Assembly: GCA_964564035.1 (NCBI GenBank)
Contig: CAZLZN010000011.1
Location: 1 to 41,289, forward strand
DNA: 41,289 bases
Reading direction: 5' to 3'
From: JAHIGH01 sp964564035
GTDB lineage: Bacteria > Patescibacteriota > Microgenomatia > Levybacterales > UBA12049
Part shown: positions 1 to 8,249 of the stretch, piece after piece
How the letters are laid out: each line of letters begins with the position of its first letter
Numbering within the stretch: position 1 is the stretch's first letter
Notes under the pieces: model-generated
Seen by the model: the letters and a program-made list of their open reading frames with translations, nothing else
Told to the model about the DNA's origin: nothing
Databases searched by the model: none
Translations under genes and position numbers: made by a program

Positions 1-214
1 GAGCGGAAAATATAAAAAGTAAAATATTGTACAGTCTGTAAAGCGGGATCGTTATAACGCCGTTGAATGTAAAGGGGGAAATTATAAAACTTATTTCACG
101 GTAAAGCAGAGCGTTGACCGAATTAAACAGCCCTCCCGCTGCGATCATGGATATAAACACAGTTACGGTCAACATTCCATAAACGGCTATTAAAATATTT
201 TTGAGCTTAATCAT
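1..214 (-). CDS. Partial membrane protein, N-terminal 71 residues
   Basis: Reading the minus strand from the ATG at 214 gives 71 codons without a stop to the window edge, so the gene is cut off. The protein begins MIKLKNILIAVYGMLTV and has a strongly hydrophobic first segment (about residues 7-30) and a second one near residues 60-71, so it is an integral membrane protein or has a signal anchor. I do not recognise a family. It diverges from the histidine kinase at 298; the 83-base gap is AT-rich with TATAAT-like elements on both strands. Confidence 0.7.
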   Translation of the reverse strand, partial: MIKLKNILIAVYGMLTVTVFISMIAAGGLFNSVNALLYREISFIISPFTFNGVITIPLYRLYNILLFIFSA

Positions 215-223
215 TGAACTTGA

Positions 224-252
224 TTGTTTCTCTTATATTATAGTATTATAAT
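224..252 (+). promoter_or_regulatory. Sigma70-type promoter for the histidine kinase gene
   Basis: TTGTTT (224-229), a 17-base spacer and TATAAT (247-252) lie 45 bases before the ATG at 298. The same short gap must also hold the promoter of the divergent gene ending at 214. Confidence 0.5.
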
Positions 253-297
253 TTCTAACTTAAAAACAATTACAAGTATTAGGCGGGACAATTTTTT

Positions 298-2043
298 ATG
301 TACCAAATATACCTAGCTTTACTTGGATTTTCTATAGTATGCAACAGCGTACTGCTTGTTATTTTTTATAGAAGGACTCAAAAAAACTGTACTACGATCT
401 CCTTGTTTCTACTTCTCCTGAGCGTTAACGTCTGGTTTATACCAAAATTTATAACTAATCTGTTTCAAGTTACGGGGTTTTTGTTCGAATCTCTAAGCAG
501 GGCGGCGGCACTGGGATATATTTTTTATCCGGTTTTTCTACTACTCTTTTGTGTTTGTTATACGCTATACGCATATTTACTTAGAAAAATACTGTTTTGG
601 TTCCTGATATTGGTTCCTCCTCTGATATTTTTATTTTTTTCTTGGGTTACAGATTTGATCGGGGTGCACAGTTTTGATCGCGCCGAGATGTTTCCGTGGG
701 GATACGAATCGCCAACGGGTGAATACTGGCTTATATATATAGTATGGTATTTTTTGGTTACTCTTGCGTCACTGGCATTTCTAATACGTCATTATATTCA
801 GGTATATTCGGGGGCGAGAAAAAAACAGACTGTATTTTTTATTATAGCAATCACTCTGCCACTTGCTATTAATATAATTACAGTCGGGATATTGCCTATA
901 TATAATATTTATTCTTTTCCGGTCGGATTGATACTTCTCGATATCGTCACCATAATAGGCATAAGTGTAATTTTTTTCAATAACTGGTTTGAAGTCACAC
1001 CGAATTTGGTATTATCTAACATAAAACGTGTAATACTGACTGTTGATACCTCGGGCTATATAATCCAGGCAAATTCATACTCTTCTCAAATTCTTAAAAA
1101 ACCGCTTAGCACGCTTATATGTAAACCTATTGAGGAAGTGCTATTTGTTAAGCATAATGGCGATCCAAAAACAAACTACTGCAGTAAGCTTATACAGACA
1201 GCGATCCACAAGGGCAAAAGTTTTACATACAATTCTTACACCGTACTAATGGACAGGTCCCACAAATTATCAAGCTCGATATCGATTGCTCCTATATATA
1301 ATGACTCGACGGTGATAGGAGCAAATATTTTTTTGAGAGATACCAAGCGCGAGGAGATAATGGAAAAACAAAAAAACGATTACTTTAGCATGTTATTTCA
1401 TGAACTGAAAACGCCAATGACCAGCATCAGAGCATATAATCAACTGCTTGCTCAGAGACTACAAAACACGGAGCCGGACAAAAAAGCTCTGACTCTCAAA
1501 ATGGGAACTCAGCTTGACAGACTGGCGCGACTGATCAATGATTTTTACGAACTCTCAAGAACTCATTCAGGGAAATTCTCACTGAAAAAGGAGTATATCA
1601 AAATTGATAATTTTGTAAAAAACGTTGTGGAATCTATCAAGATCTCCCATGGCAAAAGAAAATTTATTGTAAAAGGCAAAACTAACGAAATAGTTCGCGC
1701 CGACAAATATAAAATTGAACAAATTCTTCTCAACTTTATAAATAATGCGGTAAAATTTTCACCCGAAAATGAACCAATAACAATACATGTTTTATCCGAA
1801 AAAAATAAAGTAATAATCGGAGTGCAGGATCAGGGTAAAGGTATTGATCCGAAATTCCACAAAAGAATTTTTGGCAGGTTTTTTCAGGTAGGGTCGATCC
1901 CGAAGGAAAAAAAGGGTCTCGGGGTCGGCCTGTTCATAGCCCAGGCAATTGTCAAAGCACACGGAGGACGGATATGGCTCAAATCCAAGCCGGGCTCGGG
2001 CAGTACGTTTTATTTCTCTTTGCCGATAAATAATGTAAGATAG
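298..2043 (+). CDS. Membrane sensor histidine kinase (7TM-PAS-HisKA-HATPase)
   Basis: Residues 1-230 form about seven hydrophobic segments, like the 7TM N-terminal region of histidine kinases (HisKA_7TM). Residues 240-348 look like a PAS domain. The HisKA H-box FHELKTP has the phospho-acceptor His368. The ATPase domain shows the N-box (NFINNAVKF, Asn483), the G1 box DQGKGI (511-516) and the G2 box GLGVGL (540-545), so all catalytic motifs are present. The length (581 aa) is normal for this architecture. The ligand cannot be told from sequence. No response regulator is adjacent; the gene ends 13 bases before a glycosyltransferase gene and may be co-transcribed with it. Confidence 0.92.
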   Translation: MYQIYLALLGFSIVCNSVLLVIFYRRTQKNCTTISLFLLLLSVNVWFIPKFITNLFQVTGFLFESLSRAAALGYIFYPVFLLLFCVCYTLYAYLLRKILFWFLILVPPLIFLFFSWVTDLIGVHSFDRAEMFPWGYESPTGEYWLIYIVWYFLVTLASLAFLIRHYIQVYSGARKKQTVFFIIAITLPLAINIITVGILPIYNIYSFPVGLILLDIVTIIGISVIFFNNWFEVTPNLVLSNIKRVILTVDTSGYIIQANSYSSQILKKPLSTLICKPIEEVLFVKHNGDPKTNYCSKLIQTAIHKGKSFTYNSYTVLMDRSHKLSSSISIAPIYNDSTVIGANIFLRDTKREEIMEKQKNDYFSMLFHELKTPMTSIRAYNQLLAQRLQNTEPDKKALTLKMGTQLDRLARLINDFYELSRTHSGKFSLKKEYIKIDNFVKNVVESIKISHGKRKFIVKGKTNEIVRADKYKIEQILLNFINNAVKFSPENEPITIHVLSEKNKVIIGVQDQGKGIDPKFHKRIFGRFFQVGSIPKEKKGLGVGLFIAQAIVKAHGGRIWLKSKPGSGSTFYFSLPINNVR

Positions 2044-2056
2044 AATATGCGTACTT

Positions 2057-3229
2057 ATGAAAATCGCGTTTTTTACCGACAGCTTCCTGCCTTCTGCCGA
2101 CGGCGTAGCCACATCCGTTGCGATGTGCGCCAAAGAATTGAGGCGCCGGGGACACAAGATCTATATAATCGCGCCTAATCAACCTCATAAACATGATCCC
2201 AAAAATGTATACAGACTGGTGTCACTGAAACTGCTCAAGACGCCCGAGATATGGTTCGCGCTCGAAGTTCCTCAGCCTGCTCTTTTCAAGATCGCGGGGA
2301 TCGATGCAGACATAGTCCATGGCCACTCAGGAGGGCCGGTCTCATTTATGGGGTGGCAATTCGCCAAGTTCCGGAAAATACCGTTCATCGAGACATATCA
2401 CACTCTATGGAAATATTACGGGCATTATTTTTTGATGCCGAAATTTCTGAGCACAGGAATGATCAACAAGACAACAGGTTTTGTGGGGAATAACTGCGAC
2501 GCGATAATTGCTCCGTCAGTCAAGGCAAAGAACGAACTGCTAAGCGACGGGATCAAAAAGCCGATACATATAGTGCCGAACGGAATTTATCATGAGAAAT
2601 TCAGGATTCATGATAAAAGTTTTCTGCGCAAAAAACTGGATATCGGTCAGGACGCAAAAATTATTCTGACTGTCGGCAGGCTGGAAAAAGAGAAATCAAT
2701 TGATTTCATAATAAAGAGTTTTGGATTGATCCGAAATAAAATAAAGAGGGTCAATTTGGTCATAATCGGGGAAGGCCGCGACATGACCAAGCTGAAGCAA
2801 TTGGCACTGGCACTCGGGATCGGAAGTGACGTGCATTTCGCGGGGAGATTTGATTACGAGGACATGCCGAAAGCATACGCGGGAGCCGATCTGTTTGCTT
2901 TCGCGTCGAAAACCGAATCCCAGGGCATGGCTGTAATAGAGGCTCTGGCTTCGGGCCTGCCTGCTGTCGTGGTAAAAGACAGTGTTTTTGAAAATGTTAT
3001 AGAGGAGAGCGAAAACGGGCATTTTACGCGACGGAATATCCATGAATTCGCATCAAGCATATGCGGACTGCTGGCTGATCAGGAAAAACTGAACAGGATG
3101 AGCCTGCGGGCAAGAGCATCGGGAACGAAATTTTCGGTCCACGAAACAGGTAGCAGGCTTGAGAGTGTTTATCTGGAGGTTTTGCATAATAAGCGAAATG
3201 AGAGCAGGCATCATGCAAAAGCAGGCTGA
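2057..3229 (+). CDS. Glycosyltransferase family 4 (GT-B)
   Basis: 390 aa with a GT-B fold signature. The N-terminal domain begins MKIAFFTDSFLPSADGVATS, where the glycine-rich loop after the first strand is typical of GT4 enzymes acting on lipids or polyisoprenoid carriers. The C-terminal domain has VGRLEKEKS and the E-x7-E nucleotide-sugar motif (ESQGMAVIE). No membrane segment is seen, so it is probably cytosolic or peripheral. It is the first of three consecutive glycosyltransferase genes. It resembles alpha-monoglucosyldiacylglycerol synthases and PimB/MgtA-like mannosyltransferases, so glycolipid synthesis is likely; the exact sugar and acceptor are not determined. Confidence 0.9.
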   Translation: MKIAFFTDSFLPSADGVATSVAMCAKELRRRGHKIYIIAPNQPHKHDPKNVYRLVSLKLLKTPEIWFALEVPQPALFKIAGIDADIVHGHSGGPVSFMGWQFAKFRKIPFIETYHTLWKYYGHYFLMPKFLSTGMINKTTGFVGNNCDAIIAPSVKAKNELLSDGIKKPIHIVPNGIYHEKFRIHDKSFLRKKLDIGQDAKIILTVGRLEKEKSIDFIIKSFGLIRNKIKRVNLVIIGEGRDMTKLKQLALALGIGSDVHFAGRFDYEDMPKAYAGADLFAFASKTESQGMAVIEALASGLPAVVVKDSVFENVIEESENGHFTRRNIHEFASSICGLLADQEKLNRMSLRARASGTKFSVHETGSRLESVYLEVLHNKRNESRHHAKAG

Positions 3230-3258
3230 ATTTAGTATAATATATATTTATATCATAT

Positions 3259-4470
3259 ATGAAATCCAAAAAAGTTCTTTTTCTTGAGGCGTCTGGCGGC
3301 GGGGGACACATAAGTATTACTACATCAATAATACAGGCGCTCAGCAAAAATTACCCGCATATAGAAACTATACGAGCGGATCTCATACCTCCTCTCGCAC
3401 ATAAGTTTTATCAATTTTCCAGCAGGCAATTTGTAAACGCGCACATGCTGCTATACAAAGCCACCAATAATCAGAGAGGCGAGATGTTCGCGTCCAAACT
3501 CAACAGCGTCATCAGCCGAAAAAAACTAATAAGCGTACTCGAGAAAACAGATGCGGATCTGGTATTTAGTAATTATTCGTTCGCGATCGATGATGTACCG
3601 GAGATACTTCGTGAAATTAAAAAGCCCGTGCCGTTTGTGGTGTTTGTGCCGGATCCATTTACGGCGCATAGTTTTTATTTTTCCAAAACCGCCGATAAGA
3701 CGCTTGTTTCTACGCTGACTACTTACCAGGCGGCACTTCACAAAGGAGTACCTATTAAAAACCTGCAAATAACCGGTCACCCCGTCAGGGAGGAATTCAG
3801 AAAAAGACCGGCGGATATAAGCGCTCTCAGAAAAGAGTTGGGGCTGAATCCCGATGTATTTACAATAATGTTCGGAGGATCCGGTCACGGTGCCGAAAAA
3901 ACTCTCGAGATACTGGTACAGTTGGGAGTGAAGCCGAATACCGACCTGATCAGGGAAATGCTGAAAGGAGCGAACTTGAATTACAAGACATATTACAAAC
4001 TTTTTCTAAAAGCTTTTCAGCATCAATACAAAAAACTGCCGAAATTTCAGGCGATCTGCGTATGCGGAGATAATGTTGAGCTCAAAAAAACACTTGAAAT
4101 GCTTGATTTCCCGTCTTATATAAAGCCTTTTATTTATCTAAATCCGCAAAACATTGCATCCCTCGTACACGCGTCAGACCTGATCGTCGGCAAGGCAGGC
4201 CCGAATATCCTGTTTGAATCAATAATGGCGGGGAAGCCTTTTTTGGCAGCGTATCATATCAAGGGGCAGGAAGACGGAAATATTGATTTCATACGGTCTA
4301 CACAGATAGGCTTTGTGGAGGAGAATCCTCAGGATATGGCGCATATGATCGAAACGATACTTATCAACAGAGATCTGCTGAACTATACCAGGCCGGGAAT
4401 TGAGAATATTTATAATGAACACAAAAATGCGGCTGAGACTATAGCGGAAACGATCAGTAATCTATTATAA
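3259..4470 (+). CDS. MGDG-synthase/MurG-like glycosyltransferase (GT28)
   Basis: 403 aa. The start shows the ASGGGGHIS loop that defines the MGDG_synth/MurG-type N-terminal domain, and the C-terminal half has the donor-binding stretch GKAGPNILFES. Family members transfer glucose or galactose to diacylglycerol, or GlcNAc to lipid acceptors, at the inner face of the membrane. Its place between two GT4 genes supports a short pathway for a glycosyl-diacylglycerol or another envelope glycolipid. A TATAAT (3237-3242) lies 16 bases before the ATG, so it may also have its own promoter. The substrate remains inferred. Confidence 0.87.
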   Translation: MKSKKVLFLEASGGGGHISITTSIIQALSKNYPHIETIRADLIPPLAHKFYQFSSRQFVNAHMLLYKATNNQRGEMFASKLNSVISRKKLISVLEKTDADLVFSNYSFAIDDVPEILREIKKPVPFVVFVPDPFTAHSFYFSKTADKTLVSTLTTYQAALHKGVPIKNLQITGHPVREEFRKRPADISALRKELGLNPDVFTIMFGGSGHGAEKTLEILVQLGVKPNTDLIREMLKGANLNYKTYYKLFLKAFQHQYKKLPKFQAICVCGDNVELKKTLEMLDFPSYIKPFIYLNPQNIASLVHASDLIVGKAGPNILFESIMAGKPFLAAYHIKGQEDGNIDFIRSTQIGFVEENPQDMAHMIETILINRDLLNYTRPGIENIYNEHKNAAETIAETISNLL

Positions 4471-4481
4471 TAAAATTCAGA

Positions 4482-5681
4482 ATGAGAATTCTTTTCGCGA
4501 CCGATCAGTATCTGCCCACACCGGGGGGTATTTCGATCGTCACCCAGAGAGTCTCGGAAGCGCTCGCCAAGAAAAATCATACCGTCGGAGTAATCGCGCC
4601 TTCAACCTCATGGAAATTCACCAAAGCACACAGAAACGGCGTGACAATATATGGAGTACAGTCTGTTCTGGTACATAAACTGAAACAGTTGAGATTTGCA
4701 CCGACTTTTCTTTATCAGAAAAATATCAAAAAAATCGTCAGAGATTTTATGCCGGACATTGTACATCTGGAGACGCCAAATTCCATCGCCAACGACACGC
4801 TGATTGCCGCAAAAGAGCTCGGTATTCCAGTTATCGCGACGTGCCATATAATGCCTGAGAACATATCGGGGACTTTGCCTTTTTTGCCGTCCAAAATCGG
4901 ACAAATAGCCGGTGATCTGTACATGAAACAAATAATTAAACTGTTTAATAAAGTTGATTATGTCACGGCTCCGACACTAATAGGCACCGCGATCCTCGCC
5001 GCATATCATGTAAATAAGCCGATGCAGGCTATGTCAAACGGGATCGATCTCGAACAGTTTAAGAGACCTGCCAAAAGCGCAGCGGAAAAATTCAAAAGTA
5101 AATACAAGCTGGGAGACGCTCAGATAATACTATATATAGGCAGACTCGATAAGGAAAAGAAGGTAAATGTTTTGATCGAGGCGATGCAGTATTTGCCGAA
5201 AGACAGAAATTTTCAGCTGGTAATAGAGGGGAAAGGACAGCAAATGGATGTGCTGATAGGTCTGGCTGAAAATCTGGGGCTCAAAGACAAAGTTAAGTTT
5301 ATGGGTTTTATAAACGAAGATGAGCTTAAGGCTCTTTATGCTGTTTCGTCGATATTTGTAATGCCCAGCACTGCAGAGCTTCAGAGCCTAGTTACGATGG
5401 AGGCTATGGCGATGGGACTACCTGTTATCGGAGCGCACGCTGGCGCCTTGCCGTATCTTATCAAGCCGGATGTGAACGGGTATTTGTTTGAACCGGATGA
5501 TCCGAAAGATCTGGCGGACAAAATAAATAAAATTCTCTCAAGTGAAGAGCTTGCCGCGCGTATGTCGAAGTCGAGTCTGTCTATGATACAGGAGCATGAT
5601 ATTAATAATATTATTGCCAGAATGGAGCAGTTATATAACAGTATTATAGAAAGCGGAAATCATAAAAAGCTCATGAATTGA
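4482..5681 (+). CDS. Glycosyltransferase family 4 (GT-B)
   Basis: 399 aa. The N-terminal part MRILFATDQYLPTPGGIS and the C-terminal motifs YIGRLDKEKK and E-x7-E (ELQSLVTME) identify GT4. The relation to the gene at 2057 is clear in layout and motifs, so the two may be old paralogues adding successive sugars. It follows the GT28 gene by 11 bases. TATAAT at 4466-4471 is only 10 bases before the ATG, so an additional very short-leader transcript is possible. It ends with TGA, showing that TGA is a stop codon here. Confidence 0.9.
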   Translation: MRILFATDQYLPTPGGISIVTQRVSEALAKKNHTVGVIAPSTSWKFTKAHRNGVTIYGVQSVLVHKLKQLRFAPTFLYQKNIKKIVRDFMPDIVHLETPNSIANDTLIAAKELGIPVIATCHIMPENISGTLPFLPSKIGQIAGDLYMKQIIKLFNKVDYVTAPTLIGTAILAAYHVNKPMQAMSNGIDLEQFKRPAKSAAEKFKSKYKLGDAQIILYIGRLDKEKKVNVLIEAMQYLPKDRNFQLVIEGKGQQMDVLIGLAENLGLKDKVKFMGFINEDELKALYAVSSIFVMPSTAELQSLVTMEAMAMGLPVIGAHAGALPYLIKPDVNGYLFEPDDPKDLADKINKILSSEELAARMSKSSLSMIQEHDINNIIARMEQLYNSIIESGNHKKLMN

Positions 5682-5800
5682 ACCTCTTCCTAGCTTATCT
5701 TTCATGTTTCTTACCTCTTATTAACTAATAATCCATAATTTCAGCAGATAATGTACAGAGTTTCGTATAAAGCACTAAGATCCAAAAACGAGGTTTGTAT

Positions 5801-6385
5801 ATGAGCAATAATAACTTAAAAAAATACTTCAAAAAATCGAGCATTTTACCTCTTTCGATAATTCTATTTTTTACCGTTATTGTTTTCTATCTTGCCGCTT
5901 CAACATTTCTCTATTCAGGGAAAGCAAACGCTACAGACAGCAACGATAAGGTTGATCTAAAAGGTCCTCAAAAAAAACAAGAAATTAATAAACAGTACTT
6001 ATTCCCTCTGAAAGGAGCGGACGGCCAGGAAGTAAGTAAACTTGCGTTTACGATCGAGAACGCGGAAGTTAGAGATGAAATAGTTATTAAAGGGCAAAAA
6101 GCTACAGCGATTGAGGGGAGGTCTTTTCTAATTTTGAATTTAAAAATAACGAACGACTTTGACAGTGCAATACAGATCAACGCGCGGGATTATATCAGGC
6201 TCCAAATTGGTAACTCGCGGGAAAAATTGGCGCCCGATATTCACAATGACCCTGTTGAAATACAGGCTATTTCAACAAAATATACCAGAGTGGGTTTTCC
6301 GATAGACGAAAATGAGGATAGCATGACACTGTTTGTCGGCGAGATATCAGGCGAAAAGCAAAATCTGAAACTTGAGCTGAAATAA
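5801..6385 (+). CDS. Membrane-anchored DUF4352-like protein
   Basis: The ATG at 5801 is preferred over the TTG at 5795 because AGG (5791-5793) lies 7 bases before it. Residues about 15-40 are one hydrophobic segment (IILFFTVIVFYLAAS), so the protein is an N-terminally anchored or exported one. The extracytoplasmic domain (about 60-194) reads like a DUF4352/telokin-like beta sandwich: AFTIENAEVRDEI, then FLILNLKITND, then RVGFPIDENEDSMTLFVG. Such domains are found in bacterial lipoproteins and surface proteins with unknown ligands. There is no lipobox cysteine. It sits 3 bases before the YezD-type gene. Confidence 0.7.
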   Translation: MSNNNLKKYFKKSSILPLSIILFFTVIVFYLAASTFLYSGKANATDSNDKVDLKGPQKKQEINKQYLFPLKGADGQEVSKLAFTIENAEVRDEIVIKGQKATAIEGRSFLILNLKITNDFDSAIQINARDYIRLQIGNSREKLAPDIHNDPVEIQAISTKYTRVGFPIDENEDSMTLFVGEISGEKQNLKLELK

Positions 6386-6388
6386 ATT

Positions 6389-6589
6389 ATGGATAATTCA
6401 TCAAAAAAAGCAAGCACAGAATTGACGGATGAGATCAGGCAGGCGCTGAAAAATATCAGAGGGTGGGGAAGTGTTGAAATATTTGTACAGGATTACAAAG
6501 TCGTACAAATAACAGAGCGAAACATTAAAAAAACAAACGGAATACATATCGACAAAGATAAAAACGGGCGGGCAATGTATAACGGGTAA
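6389..6589 (+). CDS. YezD/DUF2292 family small protein
   Basis: 66 aa. The core TELTDEIRQALKNIRGWGSV followed by EIFVQDYKVVQITERNIKK matches the DUF2292 (YezD) pattern: a helix, a short beta hairpin with a GSV..VQDGKVVQI-like core, then a basic end. Family members are small, probably cytosolic, and of unknown function, sometimes linked to sulphur metabolism genes; nothing of that kind is nearby. It starts 3 bases after the preceding gene and so is likely co-transcribed with it. Confidence 0.75.
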   Translation: MDNSSKKASTELTDEIRQALKNIRGWGSVEIFVQDYKVVQITERNIKKTNGIHIDKDKNGRAMYNG

Positions 6590-6826
6590 ATAAAAATATA
6601 TATTTTGATAGCCAACCGCAATCGGAGGCATCTTTCTAAAAACTTACAGGCGTTTTTGGACAGGTGTCTTTTTTTGTAGCAGAAAAGTCAGGTCAAAAGC
6701 TGAGACTTCTCGATCCGACAGGAGTTCGGGAGGAGCAGTTTCCGTTTTTGAAGTATCAATAACGGAAAAGAAGTGCCTCCGATTAAATCGGAGAGAACAC
6801 AGGTCAGGAAAGGAGGTGATAAAAAT
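6590..6826 (+). promoter_or_regulatory. Long structured leader with alternative pairings
   Basis: This 237-base leader precedes the first NTGG-repeat gene. AATCGGAGGCA (6620-6630) is perfectly complementary over 11 bases to TGCCTCCGATT (6774-6784). The second segment can instead fold locally with AATCGGAG (6786-6793). Other hairpins are AAAAAC/GTTTTT (about 6638-6657) and TCCGTT (6741-6746)/AACGGA (6761-6766). It ends in the full Shine-Dalgarno AGGAGGTGAT (6811-6820). A T7 run at 6669-6675 could mark an internal terminator. The two exclusive pairings resemble a riboregulator; this is inference and I recognise no known riboswitch class. Confidence 0.5.
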
Positions 6827-8056
6827 ATGACATTCAAAAATAGAATAACATCAGCCATTGCAACCGGAGCAGTCTTACTCAATGCATTGGCACCGGCTGC
6901 ACTAGCCGATGAAATAACAGTCACCGGAAACGGAGCGTTTTCGGACAGCGCTGTGAAAGTTGAATCAAACAATACAACAGTCGTTGACCAGAATAACGAT
7001 GCATACGTTACTAATAACGTATCGTCAAACGCGAACACCGGAGACAACTCTGCCAGTTTTAATACCGGCGGAGAAACAAGAATAGTGACGGGAGATGCTA
7101 ATTCTCATGTTGATGTATCAACTCAAGCAAATATGAATCAGGCAGTGCTTGATGACTGCGCGACATGCAGACCCGGAGATCTTCAAGTTAAGGTCGACGG
7201 CAACGGAGCATATTCCGACAATAACGTCAAAGTAAACGCTGACAATTTCGTCAGTTTGTCACAAGATAATAATGCGAAGATATCTAATAATATCGATGCG
7301 AACACCAATACCGGGAAAAATGATGCTTCATACAATACCGGAGGTGATACTTACATTGTGACAGGAGACGCCAAATCCCATGTAGCAGTTGAAAATATGG
7401 CAAACGCGAATTATGCCAAAATCGGCGGTAATTCCGACAATTCCAAAAATTCATCTGTTGCCATAAGCGGTAACGGCGCTTTCAGCGATTCGATTGTTAA
7501 GCTCAATCAAGATTCAGTTGTGGTTCTTGATCAGTACAATCGCGCTAAAGTCTACAATGACGTGAAGTCAAACGCAAATACAGGCAAAAACGATGCTGCA
7601 TTCAGCACGGGCGGGGAGACAGCAATTGTCACCGGCCACGCGAAATCCGCAGTTGATATCGACAACTCAGTCAATTTCAACGCGGCCAGCGTCGACTGTG
7701 ATTGCGTACTGGGAGATCTCAAAGTCAAAATCTATGGTAACGGCGCTTACTCTTATAATAGCGTAAAAGCCGACCTGGATAATGAACTTTTTGTATCCCA
7801 GGATAATTTCGCAAAACTTTACAACGATGTCTACTCCAACGCAAAGACGGGGTACAACGATGTAAGTTTCTCAACAGGTGAGGCGGACAGTGATCCATTA
7901 ATTGCCACCGGCAATTCATGGTCAGCCACTGAGATTTCCAATGAAGGAAATACAAACCTGTTTGGTGAAGGAATGAACCTTCATCTACCCGGAAATTGGG
8001 AATTGAACGCTCATTTTGATCTATCGGATCTGATGAAGTTCTTCCATCTGGGGTAA
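6827..8056 (+). CDS. Secreted NTGG-repeat surface protein, unanchored
   Basis: The start is ATG 6827 because AGGAGGTGAT (6811-6820) sits 6 bases before it, giving 409 aa. Residues 1-27 are a Sec signal peptide ending APAALA. The rest is four repeats of about 88 residues (starting near 31, 120, 211, 299), each with GNGA(F/Y)S, an SNANTG-like turn, a (F/Y)(N/S)TGG turn and (I)VTG. Repeats 1/3 and 2/4 resemble each other most, so a two-repeat unit was duplicated. Cys pairs lie at 111/114 and 291/293. No C-terminal anchor; the end is amphipathic. The pattern suggests a beta-solenoid, curlin-like surface protein (inference). First gene of the repeat-protein/sortase cluster. Confidence 0.82.
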   Translation: MTFKNRITSAIATGAVLLNALAPAALADEITVTGNGAFSDSAVKVESNNTTVVDQNNDAYVTNNVSSNANTGDNSASFNTGGETRIVTGDANSHVDVSTQANMNQAVLDDCATCRPGDLQVKVDGNGAYSDNNVKVNADNFVSLSQDNNAKISNNIDANTNTGKNDASYNTGGDTYIVTGDAKSHVAVENMANANYAKIGGNSDNSKNSSVAISGNGAFSDSIVKLNQDSVVVLDQYNRAKVYNDVKSNANTGKNDAAFSTGGETAIVTGHAKSAVDIDNSVNFNAASVDCDCVLGDLKVKIYGNGAYSYNSVKADLDNELFVSQDNFAKLYNDVYSNAKTGYNDVSFSTGEADSDPLIATGNSWSATEISNEGNTNLFGEGMNLHLPGNWELNAHFDLSDLMKFFHLG

Positions 8057-8068
8057 ATCCTTGATAAT

Positions 8069-8102
8069 CCGGTGTCTGTCCAGCACTTCGGGCAGGCACC
8101 GG
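8069..8102 (+). terminator. Hairpin after the first repeat-protein gene
   Basis: CCGGTG (8069-8074) pairs with CACCGG (8097-8102), followed by CTG/CAG and CC/GG separated by G-T wobbles, around an 8-base loop. There is no T run after it, so it may be an mRNA 3'-end stabiliser or processing site rather than a classic intrinsic terminator. Confidence 0.55.
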
Positions 8103-8116
8103 AGACGGGGAAACTA

Positions 8117-8173
8117 GTCGAAAGTCTATAAAGTCGAAAGTCATAAAGTTTATAAAGTTATAAAGTTAAAAGT
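8117..8173. repeat. AAAGT-core stutter repeat
   Basis: About seven imperfect 8-base units with the core AAAGT (variants CGAAAGTC, TATAAAGT, ATAAAGTT) follow one another. This is low-complexity intergenic DNA of the same style as that at 13204, 24171, 33040 and 40241. Confidence 0.7.
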
Positions 8174-8249
8174 ATTTAGAATCAATGGAAATGATAAAGA
8201 TTGGATGGTTAGATTGAAAATGGGAAGAGATTAGATTTAGGAGAATATT

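Noticed and set aside
6773..6826. Start of the first repeat protein at 6773
   Set aside because: It would put the perfect SD inside the gene; the ATG at 6827 has the SD at the right distance and directly begins a signal peptide.
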